Assembly (NCBI GenBank): GCA_033807775.1
Contig: JAWVWS010001044.1
Location: 62,001 to 126,000, forward strand
Reading direction: 5' to 3'
DNA: 64,000 nucleotides
DNA from: Saussurea involucrata
Lineage: Eukaryota > Streptophyta > Magnoliopsida > Asterales > Asteraceae
The notes beneath the pieces were generated by a model. That model searched no databases, had not been told where the DNA came from, and saw nothing but the letters and a program-made list of their open reading frames with translations. Both the position numbers and the translations under genes were made by a program. Of this stretch, positions 12,518 through 27,285 are shown piece after piece (positions within the stretch are counted from its first letter, which is position 1; each line of letters begins with the position of its first letter).

Positions 12518-15500
12518 ATCGATGGAAAGCTCTCTGTGTCTAGAACAACTTTCTAGTTTACAACGAGATCTAATTGAGACTTTAAGGGGCTCGAAATAAT
12601 GTATTTCCAAAACTGGTCATGTTAAAACGGGTTTTACGCACTGTTTTTGTAAAATTAATATAAAATTGGTCATTGATCCAAAAAATATGCATTTTAGACG
12701 ATTAGATTCCTAAGAAATAGTAGTACGTTTTTAATTTAGATGTCAAATCTTAATTTGTTCTCTAAGTATGTGTAAATCGTCAAAACGCTTGTAGGACGGA
12801 AGCTGTAACTTTTCAAAGTTGTTTTCTACTAAAAACTAGGGGTGAGCATCGGTCGGGTCGGGTCGGGCCGAAAAACCCCCATCCCGATCGGGTTTTGGGT
12901 GGACAAAACAGGCCCCGAAAACCTTCCTAAGTATAGTTCGAGTTTCGGACTTTGGGTCTAATCGGTTTTCGGGTTCATCGGGTCGGGTTCATCGGGTTTC
13001 GGACTTAGATCTAAGCATAAAGTTCTGTTTGTTGAAAAATCCGTATAAAATCACTCACTCATTGGTCTGATTGAGGTGTATAATATATCGATGGAAAGCT
13101 CTTTGTGTCTAGAACAACTTTCTAGTTTACAACGAGATCTAATTGCGACTTTAAGGGGCTCGAAATAATGTATTTCCAAAACTGGTCATGTTAAAACGGG
13201 TTTTGCGCACTGTTTTTGTAAAATTCATATAAAATTGGTCATTGATCCAAAAAATATGCATTTTAGACGATTAGATCCCTAAGAAATAGTAGTACGTTTT
13301 TAATTTAGATGTCAAATCTTAATTTGTTCTCTAAGTATGGGTAAATCGTCAAAACGCTTGTAGGACGGAAGCTGTAACTTTTCAAAGTTGTTTTCTACTA
13401 AAAACTAGGGGTGAGCATCGGTCGGGTCGGGTCGGGCCGAAAAACCCCCATCCCGATCGGGTTTTGGGTGGACAAAACAGGCCCCGAAACCCTTCCTAAG
13501 TAAAGTTCGAGTTTCGGAGTTTGGGTCTAATCGGTTTTTCGGGTTCATCGGGTCGGGTTCATCGGGTTTCAGACTTAGATCTAAGCATAAAGTTCTGTTT
13601 GTTGAAAAATCCGTATAAAATCACTCACTCATTGGTCTGATTGAGGTGTATAATATATCGATGGAAAGCTCTATGTGTCTAGAACAACTTTCTAGTTTAC
13701 AACGAGATCTAATTGCGACTTTAAGGGGCTCGAAATAATGTATTTCCAAAACTGGTCATGTTAAAACGGGGTTTGCGCACTGTTTTTGTAAAATTCATAT
13801 AAAATTGGTCATTGATCCAAAAAATATGCATTTTAGACGATTAGATACCTAAGAAATAGTAGTACGTTTTTAATTTAGATGTCAAATCTTAATTTGTTCT
13901 CTAAGTATGGGTAAATCGTCAAAACGCTTGTAGGACGGAAGCTGTAACTTTTCAAAGTTGTATTCTACTAAAAACTAGGGGTGAGCATCGGTCGGGTCGG
14001 GTCGGGCCGAAAAACCCCCATCCCGATCGGGTTTTGGGTGGACAAAACAGGCCCCGAAACCCTTCCTAAGTAAAGTTCGAGTTTCGGACTTTGGGTCTAA
14101 TCGGTTTTCGGGTTCATCGGGTCGGGTTCATCGGGTTTCGGACTTAGATCTAAGCATAAAGTTCTGTTTGTTGAAAAATCCGTATAAAATCACTCACTCA
14201 TTGGTCTGATTGAGGTGTATAATATATCGATGGAAAGCTCTCTGTGTCTAGAACAACTTTCTAGTTTATAACGAGATCTAATTGCGACTTTAAGGGGATC
14301 GAAATAATGTATTTCCAAAACTGGTCATGTTAAAACGGGTTTTGCGCACTGTTTTTGTAAAATTCATATAAAATTGGTCATTGATCCAAAAATATGCATT
14401 TTAGACGATTACATTCCTAAGAAATAGTAGTACGTTTTTAATTTAGATGTCAAATCTTAATTTGTTCTCTAAGTATGGGTAAATCGTCAAAACGCTTGTA
14501 GGACGGAAGCTGTAACTTTTCAAAGTTGTTTTCTACTAAAAACTAGGGGTGAGCATCGGTCGGGTCGGGTCAGGCCGAAAAACCCCCATCCCGATCGGGT
14601 TTTGGGTGGACAAAACAGGCCCCGAAACCCTTCCTAAGTAAAGTTCGAGTTTCGGACTTTGGGTCTAATCGGTTTTCGAGTTCATCGGGTCGGGTTCATC
14701 GGGTTTCGGACTTAGATCTATGCATAAAGTTCTGTTTGTTGAAAAATCCGTATAAAATCACTCACTCATTGGTCTGATTGAGGTGTATAATATATCGATG
14801 GAAAGCTCTCTGTGTCTAGAACAACTTTCTAGTTTACAACGAGATCTAATTGCGACTTTAAGGGGCTCGAAATAATGTATTTCCAAAACTGGTCATGTTA
14901 AAACGGGTTTTGCGCACTGTTTTTGTAAAATTCATATAAAATTGGTCATTGATCCAAAAAATATGCATTTTAGACGATTAGATCCCTAAGAAATAGTAGT
15001 ACGTTTTTAATTTAGATGTTAAATCTTAATTTGTTCTCTAAGTATGGGTAAATCGTCAAAACGCTTGTAGGACGGAAGCTGTAACTTTTCAAAGTTGTTT
15101 TCTACTAAAAACTAGGGGTGAGCATCGGTCGGGTCGTGTCGGGCCGAAAAACCCCCATCCCGATCGGGGTTTGGGTGGACAAAACAGGCCCCGAAACCCT
15201 TCCTAAGTAAAGTTCGAGTTTCGGACTTTGGGTCTAATCGGTTTTCGGGTTCATCGGGTCGGGTTCATCGGGTTTCGGACTTAGATCTAAGCATAAAGTT
15301 CTGTTTGTTGAAAAATCCGTATAAAATCACTCACTCATTGGTCTGATTGAGGTGTATAATATATCGATGGAAAGCTCTCTGTGTCTAGAACAACTTTCTA
15401 GTTTACAACAAGATCTAATTGCGACTTTAAGGGGCTCGAAATAATGTATTTCCAAAACTAGTCATGTTAAAACGGGTTTTGCGCACTGTTTTTGTAAAAT

Positions 15501-17637
15501 TCATATAAAATTGGTCATTGATCCAAAAAATATGCATTTTAGACGATTAGATTCCTAAGAAATAGTAGTACGTTTTTAATTTAGATGTCAAATCTTAATT
15601 TGTTCTCTAAGTATGGGTAAATCGTCAAAACGCTTGTAGGACGGAAGCTATAACTTTTCAAAGTTGTTTTCTACTAAAAACTAGGGGTGAGCATCGGTCG
15701 GGTCGGGTCGGGCCGAAAAACCCCCATCCCGATCGGGTTTTGGGTGGACAAAACAGGCCCCGAAACCCTTCCTAAGTAAAGTTCGAGTTTCGGACTTTGG
15801 GTCTAATCGGTTTTCGGGTTCATCGGGTCGGGTTCATCGGGTTTCAGACTTAGATCTAAGCATAAAGTTCTGTTTGTTGAAAAATCCGTATAAAATCACT
15901 CACTCATTGGTCTGATTGAGGTGTATAATATATCGATGGAAAGCTCTCTGTGTCTAGAACAACTTTCTAGTTTACAACGAGATCTAATTGCGACTTTAAG
16001 GGGCTCGAAATAATGTATTTCCAAAACTGGTCATGTTAAAACGGGTTGTGCTCACTGTTTTTGTAAAATTCATATTAAATTGGTCATTGATCCAAAAAAT
16101 ATGCATTTTAGACGATTAGATTCCTAAGAAATAGTAGTACGTTTTTAATTTAGATGTGAAATCTTAATTTGTTCTCTAAGTATGGGTAAATCGTCAAAAC
16201 GCTTGTAGGACGGAAGCTGTAACTTTTCAAAGTTGTTTTCTACTAAAAACTAGGGGTGAGCATCGGTCGGGTCGGGTCGGGCCGAAAAACCCCCATCCCG
16301 ATCAGGTTTTGGGTGGACAAAACAGGCCTCGAAACCCTTCCTAAGTAAAGTTCGAGTTTCGGACTTTGGGTCTAATTGGTTTCGGGTTCATCGGGTCGGG
16401 TTCATCGGGTTTCGGACTTAGATCTAAGCATAAAGTTCTGTTTGTTGAAAAATCCTTATAAAATCACTCACTCATTGGTCTGATTGAGGTGTATAATATA
16501 TCGATGGAAATCTCTCTGTGTCTAGAACAACTTTCTAGTTTACAACGAGATCTAATTGCGACTTTAAGGGGCTCGAAATAATGTATTTCCAAAACTGGTC
16601 ATGTTAAAACGGGTTTTGCGCACTGTTTTTGTAAAATTCATATAAAATTGGTCATTGATCCAAAAAATATGCATTTTAGACGATTAGATCCCTAAGAAAT
16701 AGTAGTACGTTTTTAGTTTAGATGTCAAATCTTAATTTTTTCTCTAAGTATGGGTAAATCGTCAAAACGCTTGTAGGACGGAAGCTGTAACTTTTCAAAG
16801 TTGTTTTCTACTAAAAACTAGGGGTGAGCATCGGTCGGGTCGGGTCGGGCCGAAAAACCCCCATCCCGATCGGGTTTTGGGTGGACAAAACAGGCCCCGA
16901 AACCCTTCCTAAGTAAAGTTCGAGTTTCGGACTTTGGGTCTAATCGGTTTTCGGGTTCATCGGGTCGGGTTCATCGGGTTTCGGACTTAGATCTAAGCAT
17001 AAAGTTCTGTTTGTTGAAAAATCCGTATAAAATCACTCACTCATTGGTCTGATTGAGGTGTATAATATATCGATGGAAAGCCCTCTGTGTCTAGAACAAC
17101 TTACTAGTTTACAACGAGATCTAATTGCGACTTTAAGGGGCTCGAAATAATGTATTTCCAAAACTGGTCATGTTAAAACGGGTTTTGTGCACTGTTTTTG
17201 TAAAATTCATATAAAATTGGTCATTGATCCAAAAAATATGCATTTTAGACGATTAGATCCCTAAGAAATAGTAGTACGTTTTTAATTTAGATGTCAAATC
17301 TTAATTTGTTCTCTAAGTATGGGTAAATCGTCAAAACGCTTGTAGGACGGAAGCTGTAACTTTTCAAAGTTGTTTTCTACTAAAAACTAGGGGTGAGCAT
17401 CGGTCGGGTCGGGTCGGGCCGAAAAACCCCCATCCCGATCGGGTTTTGGGTGGACAAAACATGCCCCGAAACCCTTCCTAAGTAAAGTTCGAGTTTCGGA
17501 CTTTGGGTCTTATCGGTTTTCGGGTTCATCGGGTCGGGTTCATCGGGTTTCGGACTTAGATCTGAGCATAAAGTTCTGTTTGTTGAAAAATCCGTATAAA
17601 ATCACTCACTCATTGGTCTGATTGAGGTGTATAATTT
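12518..17637. repeat. Satellite monomers 23-31 with no clear higher-order pattern
   Basis: Nine monomers start at 12518, 13087, 13657, 14226, 14794, 15363, 15932, 16500 and 17069. They are near-canonical 568-570-bp units with mostly private substitutions. The GATCCCTAAG variant (canonical GATTCCTAAG), which dominates the next 17 kb, becomes frequent here (13087, 14794, 16500 and 17069 monomers). I could not find a repeating multi-monomer order. Confidence 0.75.
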
Positions 17638-20600
17638 ATCGATGGAAAGCTCTCTGTGTCTAGAACAACTTTCTAGTTTACAACGAGATCTAATTGCGAC
17701 TTTAAGGGGCTCGAAATAATGTATTTCCAAAACTGGTCATGTTAAAACGGGTTTTGCGCACTGTTTTTGTAAAATTCATATAAAATTGGTCATTGATCCA
17801 AAAAATATGCATTTTAGACGATTAGATCCCTAAGAAATAGTAGTACGTTTTTCATTTAGATGTCAAATCTTAATTTGTTCTCTAAGTATGGGTAAATCGT
17901 CAAAACGCTTGTAGGACGGAAGCTGTAACTTTTCAAAGTTGTTTTCTACTAAAAACTAGGGGTGAGCATCGGTCGGGTCGAGCCGAAAACCCCCCATCCC
18001 GATCGGGTTTTGGGTGGACAAAACAGGCCCCGAAACCCTTCCTAAGTAAAGTTCGAGTTTCGGACTTTGGGTCTAATCGGTTTTCGGGTTCATCGGGTCG
18101 GGTTCATAGGGTTTCGGACTTAGATCTAAGCATAAAGTTCTGTTTGTTGAAAAATCCGTATAAAATCACTCACTCATTGGTCTGATTGAGGTGTATAATA
18201 TATCGATGGAAAGCTCTCTGTATCTAGAACAACTTTCTAGTTTACAACGAGATCTAATTGCGACTTTAAGGGGCTCGAAATAATGTATTTCCAAAACTGG
18301 TCATGTTAAAACGGGTTGTGCGCACTGTTTTTGTAAAATTCATATAAAATTGGTCATTGATCCAAAAAATATGCATTTTAGACGATTAGATTCCTAAGAA
18401 ATAGTAGTACGTTTTTAATTTAGATGTCAAATCTTAATTTGTTCTCTAAGTATGGTTAAATCGTCAAAACGCTTGTAGGACGGAAGCTGTAACTTTTCAA
18501 AGTTGTATTCTACTAAAAACTAGGGCTGAGCATCGGTCGGGTCGGGTCGGGCCAAAAAACCCCCATCCCGATCGGGTTTTGGGTGGACAAAACAGGCCCC
18601 GAAACCCTTCCTAACTAAAGTTCAGTTTTCAGACTTTGGGTCTAATCGGTTTTCGGGTTCATCGGGTCGGGTTCATCGGGTTTCGGACTTAGATCTAAGC
18701 ATAAAGTTCTGTTTGTTGAAAAATCCGTATAAAATCACTCACTCATTGGTCTGATTGAGGTGTATAATATATCGATGGAAAGCTCTCTGTATCTAGAACA
18801 ACTTTCTAGTTTACAACGAGATCTAATTACGACTTTAAGGGGCTCGAAATAATGTATTTCCAAAACTGGTCATGTTAAAACGGGTTTTGCGCACTGTTTT
18901 TGTAAAATTCATTTAAAATTGGTCATTGATCCAAAAAATATGCATTTTAGACGATTAGATCCCTAAGAATTAGTAGTACGTTTTTAATTTAGATGTCAAA
19001 TCTTAATTTGTTCTCTAAGTATGGGTAAATCGTCAAAACGCTTGTAGGACGGAAGCTGTAACTTTTCAAAGTTGTTTTCTACTAAAAACTAGGGGTGAGC
19101 ATCGGTCGGGTCGGGTCGGGCCGAAAAACCCCCATCCCGATCGGGTTTTGGGTGGACAAAACATGCCCCGAAACCCTTCCTAAGTAAATTTCGAGTTTCG
19201 GACTTTGGGTCTTATCGGTTTTCGGGTTCATCGGGTCGGGTTCATCGGGTTTCGGACTTAGATCTGAGCATAAAGTTCTGTTTGTTGAAAAATCAGTATA
19301 AAATCACTCACTCATTGGTCTGATTGAGGTGTATAATATATCGATGGAAAGCTCTCTGTGTCTAGAACAACTTTCTAGTTTACAACGAGATCTAATTGCG
19401 ACTTTAAGGGGCTCGAAATAATGTATTTCCAAAACTGGTCATGTTAAAACGGGTTTTGCGCACTGTTTTTGTAAAATTCATATAAAATTGGTCATTGATC
19501 CAAAAAATATGCATTTTAGACGATTAGATCCCTAAGAAATAGTAGTACGTTTTTAATTTAGATGTCAAATCTTAATTTGTTCTCTAAGTATGGGTAAATC
19601 GTCAAAAAGCTTGTAGGACGAAAGCTGTAACTTTTCAAAGTTGTTTTCTACTAAAAACTAGGGGTGAGCATCGGTCGGGTCGGGCCGTAAACCCCCCATC
19701 CCGATCGGGTTTTGGGTGGACAAAACAGGCCCCGAAACCCTTCCTAAGTAAAGTTCGAGTTTCGGACTTTGGGTCTAATCGGTTTTTGGGTTCATCGAGT
19801 CGGGTTCATAGGGTTTCGGACTTAGATCTAAGCATAAAGTTCTGTTTGTTGAAAAATCCGTATAAAATCACTCACTCATTGGTCTGATTGAGGTGTATAA
19901 TATATCGATGGAAAGCTCTCTGTATCTAGAACAACTTTCTAGTTTACAACGAGATCTAATTGCGACTTTAAGGGGCTCGAAATAATGTATTTCCAAAACT
20001 GGTCATGTTAAAACGGGTTGTGCGCACTGTTTTTGTAAAATTCATATAAAATTGGTCATTGATCCAAAAAATATGCATTTTAGACGATTAGATTACTAAG
20101 AAATAGTAGTACGTTTTTAATTTAGATGTCAAATCTTAATTTGTTCTCTAAGTATGGGTAAATCGTCAAAACGCTTGTAGGACGGAAGCTGTAACTTTTC
20201 AAAGTTGTATTCTACTAAAAACTAGGGGTGAGCATCGGTCGGGTCGGGTCGGGCCAAAAAACCCCCATCCCGATCGGGTTTTGGGTGGACAAAACAGGCC
20301 CCGAAACCCTTCCTAACTAAAGTTCAGTTTTCAGACTTTGGGTCTAATCGGTTTTCGGGTTCATCGGGTCGGGTTCATCGGGTTTCGGACTTAGATCTAA
20401 GTATAAAGTTCTGTTTGTTGAAAAATCCGTATAAAATCACTCACCCATTGGTCTGATTGAGGTGTATAATATATCGATGGAAAGCTCTCTGTATCTAGAA
20501 CAACTTTCTAGTTTACAACGAGATCTAATTACGACTTTAAGGGGCTCGAAATAATGTATTTCCAAAACTGGTCATGTTAAAACGGGTTTTGCGCACTGTT

Positions 20601-23600
20601 TTTGTAAAATTCATATAAAATTGGTCATTGATCCAAAAAATATGCATTTTAGACGATTAGATCCCTAAGAAATAGTAGTACGTTTTAATTTAGATGTCAA
20701 ATCTTAATTTGTTCTCTAAGTATGGGTAAATCGTCAAAACGCTTGTAGGACGGAAGCTGTAACTTTTCAAAGTTGTTTTCTACTAAAAACTAGGGGTGAG
20801 CATCGGTCGGGTCGGGTCGGGCCGAAAAACCCCCATCCCGATCGGGTTTTGGGTGGACAAAACAGGCCCCGAAACCCTTCCTAACTAAAGTTCGAGTTTC
20901 GGACTTTGGGTCTAATCGGTTTTCGGGTTCATCGGGTCGGGTTCATCGGGTTTCGGACTTAGATCTAAGCATAAAGTTCTGTTTGTTGAAAAATCCGTAT
21001 AAAATCACTCACTCATTGGTCTGATTGAGGTGTATAATATATCGATGGAAAGCTCTCTGTGTCTAGAACAACTTTCTAGTTTACATCGAGATCTAATTGC
21101 GACTTTAAGGGGCTCGAAATAATGTATTTCCAAAACTGGTCATGTTAAAACGGGTTTTGCGCACTGTTTTTGTAAAATTCATATAAAATTGGTCATTGAT
21201 CCAAAAAATATGCATTTTAGACGATTAGATCCCTAAGAAATAGTAGTACGTTTTTAATTTAGATGTCAAATCTTAATTTGTTCTCTAAGTATGGGTAAAT
21301 CGTCAAAACGCTTGTAGGACGGAAGCTGTAACTTTTCAAAGTTGTTTTCTACTAAAAACTAGGGGTGAGCATCGGTCGGGTCGGGTCGGGCCGAAAAACC
21401 TCCATCCCGATCGGGTTTTGGGTGGACAAAACAGGCCCCGAAACCCTTCCTAAGTAAAGTTCGAGTTTCGGACTTTGGGTCTTATCGGTTTTCGGGTTCA
21501 TAGGGTCGGGTTCATCGGGTTTCGGACTTAGATCTAAGCATAAAGTTCTGTTTGTTGAAAAATCCGTATAAAATCACTCACTCATTGGTCTGATTGAGGT
21601 GTATAATATATCGATGGAAAGCTCTCTGTGTCTAGAACAACTTTCTAGTTTACAACGAGATCTAATTGCGACTTTAAGGGGCTCGAAATAATGTATTTCC
21701 AAAACTGGTCATGTTAAAACGGGTTTTGCGCACTGTTTTTGTAAAATTCATATAAAATTGGTCATTGATCCAAAAAATATGCATTTTAGACGATTAGATC
21801 CCTAATAAATAGTAGTACGTTTTTAATTTAGATGTCAAATCTTAATTTGTTCTCTAAGTATGGGTAAATCGTCAAAACGCTTGTAGGACGGAAGCTGTAA
21901 CTTTTCAAAGTTGTTTTCTACTAAAAACTAGGGGTGAGCATCGGTCGGGTCGGGTCGGGCCGAAAATCCCCCATCCCGATCGGGTTTTGGGTGGACAAAA
22001 CAGGCCCCGAAACCCTTCCTAAGTAAAGTTCGAGTTTCGGACTTTGGGTGTAATCGGTTTTCGGGTTCATCGGGTCGGGTTCATCGGGTTTCGGACTTAG
22101 ATCTAAGCATAAAGTTCTGTTTGTTGAAAAATCCGTATAAAATCACTCACTCATTGGTCTGATTGAGGTGTATAATATATCGATGGAAAGCTCTCTGTGT
22201 CTAGAACAACTTTCTAGTTTACAACGAGATCTAATTGCGACTTTAAGGGGCTCGAAATAATGTATTTCCAAAACTGGTTATGTTAAAACGGGTTGTGCGC
22301 ACTGTTTTTGTAAAATTCATATAAAATTGGTCATTGATCCAAAAAATATGCATTTTAGACGATTAGATTCCTAAGAAATAGTAGTACGTTTTTAGTTTAG
22401 ATGTCAAATCTTAATTTGTTCTCTAAGTATGGGTAAATCGTCAAAACGCTTGTAGGACGGAAGCTGTAACTTTTCAAAGTTGTATTCTACTAAAAACTAG
22501 GGGTGAGCATCGGTCGGGTCGGGTCGGGCCGAAAAACCCCCATCCCGATCGGGTTTTGGGTGGACAAAATAGGCCCCGAAACCCTTCCTAAGTAAAGTTC
22601 GATTTTCAGACTTTGGGTCTAATCGGTTTTCGGGTTCATCGGGTCGGGTTCATCGGGTTTCGGACTTAGATCTAAGCATAAAGTTCTGTTTGTTGAAAAA
22701 TCCGTATAAAATCACTCACTCATTGGTCTGATTGAGGTGTATAATATATCGATGGAAAGCTCTCTGTATCTAGAACAACTTTCTAGTTTACAACGAGATC
22801 TAATTGCGACTTTAAGGGGCTCGAAATAATGTATATCCAAAACTGGTCATGTTAAAACGGGTTTTGCGCACTGTTTTTGTAAAATTCATATAAAATTGGT
22901 CATTGATCCAAAAAATATGCATTTTAGACGATTAGATCCCTAAGAAATAGTAGTACGTTTTTAATTTAGATGTCAAATCTTAATTTGTTCTATAAGTATG
23001 GGTAAATCGTCAAAACGCTTGTAGGATGGAAGCTGTAACTTTTCAAAGTTGTTTTCTACTAAAAACTAGGGGTGAGCATCGGTCGGGTCGGGTCGGGCCG
23101 AAAAACCCCCATCCCGATCGGGTGTTGGGTGGACAAAACAGGCCCCGAAACCCTTCCTAAGTAAAGTTCGAGTTTCGGACTTTGGGTCTAATCGGTTTTC
23201 GGGTTCATCGGGTCGGGTTCATCGGGTTTCGGACTTAGATCTAAGCATAAAGTTCTGTTTGTTGAAAAATCCGTATAAAATCACTCACTCATTGGTCTGA
23301 TTGAGGTGTATAATATATCGATGGAAAGCTCTATGTGTTTAGAACAACTTTCTAGTTTACAACGAGATCTAATTGCGACTTTAAGGGGCTCGAAATAATG
23401 TATTTCCAAAACTGGTTATGTTAAAACGGGTTGTGCGCACTGTTTTTGTAAAATTCATATAAAATTGGTCATTGATCCAAAAAATATGCATTTTAGACGA
23501 TTAGATCCCTAATAAATAGTAGTACGTTTTTAATTTAGATGTCAAATCTTAATTTGTTCTCTAAGTATGGGTAAATCGTCAAAACGCTTGTAGGACGGAA

Positions 23601-23653
23601 GCTGTAACTTTTCAAAGTTGTTTTCTACTAAAAACTAGGGGTGAGCATCGGTC

Positions 23654-23671
23654 GGGTCGGGTCGGGTCGGG
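23654..23671 (+). other. Expanded TCGGG run, canonical G-quadruplex pattern
   Basis: Four GGG tracts separated by TC (18 bp) occur here because the monomer gained one TCGGG word. Most monomers have only three such tracts and do not meet the four-tract rule. Confidence 0.6.
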
Positions 23672-25916
23672 CCGAAAACCCCCCATCCCGATCGGGTTTT
23701 GGGTGGACAAAACAGGCCCCGAAACCCTTCCTAAGTAAAGTTTGAGTTTCGGACTTTGGGTCTAATCGGTTTTCGGGTTCATCGGGTTTCGGACTTAGAT
23801 CTAAGCATAAAGTTCTGTTTGTTGAAAAATCCGTATAAAATCACTCACTCATTGGTCTGATTGAGGTGTATAATATATCGATGGAAAGCTCTCTGTGTCT
23901 AGAACAACTTTCTAGTTTACAACGAGATCTAATTGCGACTTTAAGGGGCTCGAAATAATGTATTTCCAAAACTGGTCATGTTAAAACGGGTTTTGCGCAC
24001 TGTTTTTGTAAAATTCATATAAAATTGGTCATTGATCCAAAAAATATGCATTTTAGACGATTAGATCCCTAAGAAATAGTAGTACGTTTTTAATTTAGAT
24101 GTCAAATCTTAATTTGTTCTCTAAGTATGGGTAAATCGTCAAAACGCTTGTAGGACGGAAGCTGTAACTTTTCAAAGTTGTTTTCTACTAAAAACTAGGG
24201 GTGAGCATCGGTCGGGTCGGGTCGGGCCGAAAAACCCCCATCCCGATCGGGTTTTGGGTGGACAAAATAGGCCCCGAAACCCTTCCTAAGTAAAGTTCGA
24301 GTTTCGGACTTTGGGTCTTATCGGTTTTCGGGTTCATCGGGTCGGGTTCATCGGGTTTCGGACTTAGATCTGAGCATAAAGTTCTGTTTGTTGAAAAATC
24401 AGTATAAAATCACTCACTCATTGGTCTGATTGAGGTGTATAATATATCGATGGAAAGCTCTCTGTGTCTAGAACAACTTTCTAGTTTACAACGAGATCTA
24501 ATTGCGACTTTAAGGGGCTCGAAATAATGTATTTCCAAAACTGGTCATGTTAAAACGGGTTTTGCGCACTGTTTTTGTAAAATTCATATAAAATTGGTCA
24601 TTGATCCAAAAAATATGCATTTTAGACGATTAGATCCCTAAGAAATAGTAGTACGTTTTTCATTTAGACGTCAAATCTCAATTTGTTCTCTAAGTATGGG
24701 TAAATCGTCAAAACGCTTGTAGGACGGAAGCTGTAACTTTTCAAAGTTGTTTTCTACTAAAAACTAGGGGTGAGCATCGGTCGGGTCGGGCCGAAAACCC
24801 CCCCATCCCGATCGGGTTTTGGGTGGACAAAACAGGCCCCGAAACCCTTCCTAAGTAAAGTTCGAGTTTCGGACTTTGGGTCTAATCGGTTTTCGGGTTC
24901 ATCGGGTCGGGTTCATAGGGTTTCGGACTTAGATCTAAGCATAAAGTTCTGTTTGTTGAAAAATCCGTATAAAATCACTCACTCATTGGTCTGATTGAGG
25001 TGTATAATATATCGATGGAAAGCTCTCTGTATCTAGAACAACTTTCTAGTTTACAACGAGATCTAATTGCGACTTTAAGGGGCTCGAAATAATGTATTTC
25101 CAAAACTGGTCATGTTAAAACGGGTTGTGCGCACTGTTTTTGTAAAATTCATATAAAATTGGTCATTGATCCAAAAAATATGCATTTTAGACGATTAGAT
25201 TCCTAAGAAATAGTAGTACGTTTTTAATTTAGATGTCAAATCTTAATTTGTTCTCTAAGTATGGGTAAATCGTCAAAACGCTTGTAGGACGGAAGCTGTA
25301 ACTTTTCAAAGTTGTATTCTACTAAAAACTAGGGCTGAGCATCGGTCGGGTCGGGTCGGGCCAAAAAACCCCCATCCCGATCGGGTTTTGGGTGGACAAA
25401 ACAGGCCCCGACACCCTTCCTAACTAAAGTTCAGTTTTCAGACTTTGGGTCTAATCGGTTTTCGGGTTCATCGGGTCGGGTTCATCGGGTTTCGGACTTA
25501 GATCTAAGCATAAAGTTCTGTTTGTTGAAAAATCCGTATAAAATCACTCACTCATTGGTCTGATTGAGGTGTATAATATATCGATGGAAAGCTCTTTGTT
25601 TCTAGAACAACTTTCTAGTTTACAACGAGATCTAATTACGACTTTAAGGGGCTCGAAATAATGTATTTCCAAAACTGGTCATGTTAAAACGGGTTTTGCG
25701 CACTGTTTTTGTAAAATTCATATAAAATTGGTCATTGATCCAAAAAATATGCATTTTATACGATTAGATCCCTAAGAAATAGTAGTACGTTTTTAATTTA
25801 GATGTCAAATCTTAATTTGTTCTCTAAGTATGGGTAAATCGTCAAAACCCTTGTAGGACGGAAGCTGTAACTTTTCAAAGTTGTTTTCTACTAAAAACTA
25901 GGGGTGAGCATCGGTC

Positions 25917-25934
25917 GGGTCGGGTCGGGTCGGG
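25917..25934 (+). other. Expanded TCGGG run, canonical G-quadruplex pattern (second example)
   Basis: The 574-bp monomer at 25580 also has four GGG tracts with 2-base loops, followed by an altered GACGAAAAA. These are the two such expansions I found. Confidence 0.6.
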
Positions 25935-27285
25935 ACGAAAAACCCCCATCCCGATCGGGTTTTGGGTGGACAAAACATGCCCCGAAACCCTTCCTAAGTA
26001 AAGTTCGAGTTTCGGACTTTGGGTCTTATCGGTTTTCGGGTTCATCGGGCCGGGTTCATCGGGTTTCGGACTTAGATCTGAGCATAAAGTTCTGTTTGTT
26101 GAAAAATCAGTATAAAATCACTCACTCATTGGTCTGATTGAGGTGTATAATATATCGATGGAAAGCTCTCTGTGTCTAGAACAACTTTCTAGTTTACAAC
26201 GAGATCTAATTGCGACTTTAAGGGGCTCGAAATAATGTATTTCCAAAACTGGTCATGTTAAAACGGGTTTTGCGCACTGTTTTTGTAAAATTCATATAAA
26301 ATTGGTCATTGATCCAAAAAATATGCATTTTAGACGATTAGATCCCTAAGAAATAGTAGTACGTTTTTAATTTAGATGTCAAATCTTAATTTGTTCTCTA
26401 AGTATGGGTAAATCGTCAAAACGCTTGTAGGACGGAAGCTGTAACTTTTCAAAGTTGTTTTCTACTAAAAACTAGGGGTGAGCATCGGTCGGGTCGGGCC
26501 GTAAACCCCCCATCCCGATCGGGTTTTGGGTGGACAAAACAGGCCCCGAAACCCTTCCTAAGTAAAGTTCGAGTTTCGGACTTTGGGTCTAATCGGTTTT
26601 TGGGTTCATCGGGTCGGGTTCATAGGGTTTCGGACTTAGATCTAAGCATAAAGTTCTGTTTGTTGAAAAATCCGTATAAAATCACTCACTCATTGGTCTG
26701 ATTGAGGTGTATAATATATCGATGGAAAGCTCTCTGAATCTAGAACAACTTTCTAGTTTACAACGAGATCTAATTACGACTTTAAGGGGCTCGAAATAAT
26801 GTATTTCCAAAACTGGTCATGTTAAAACGGGTTTTGCGCACTGTTTTTGTAAAATTCATATAAAATTGGTCATTGATCCAAAAAATATGCATTTTAGACG
26901 ATTAGATCCCTAAGAAATAGTAGTACGTTTTAATTTAGATGTCAAATCTTAATTTGTTCTCTAAGTATGGGTAAATCGTCAAAACGCTTGTAGGACGGAA
27001 GCTGTAACTTTTCAAAGTTGTTTTCTACTAAAAACTAGGGGTGAGCATCGGTCGGGTCGGGTCGGGCCGAAAAACCCCCATCCCGATCGGGTTTTGGGTG
27101 GACAAAACAGGCCCCGAAACCCTTCCTAACTAAAGTTCGAGTTTCGGACTTTGGGTCTAATCGGTTTTCGGGTTCATCGGGTCGGGTTCATCGGGTTTCG
27201 GACTTAGATCTAAGCATAAAGTTCTGTTTGTTGAAAAATCCGTATAAAATCACTCACTCATTGGTCTGATTGAGGTGTATAATAT

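Larger units (their letters stand above)
17638..27285. repeat. Higher-order trimer region S1-S2-S3 (about 1702 bp), monomers 32-48
   Basis: S1 monomers (17638, 19340, 24446, 26154) are 564-565 bp because one TCGGG word is missing, and carry GGTTCATAGGG. S2 monomers (18202, 19904, 25011) have CTGTATCTAG, GGTTGTGCGC, GTTGTATTCT, GGGCCAAAAAA and TAACTAAAGTTCAG; two of them also read AGGGCTGAGC. S3-like monomers (18771, 20473, 25580, 26718) have CTAATTACGAC. S1-S2-S3 is seen three times, and S1-S3 without S2 once at 26154. Monomers 38-43 between them are mixed types, including a 560-bp unit (23317) that gained 5 bp and lost 14 bp. Confidence 0.82.
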
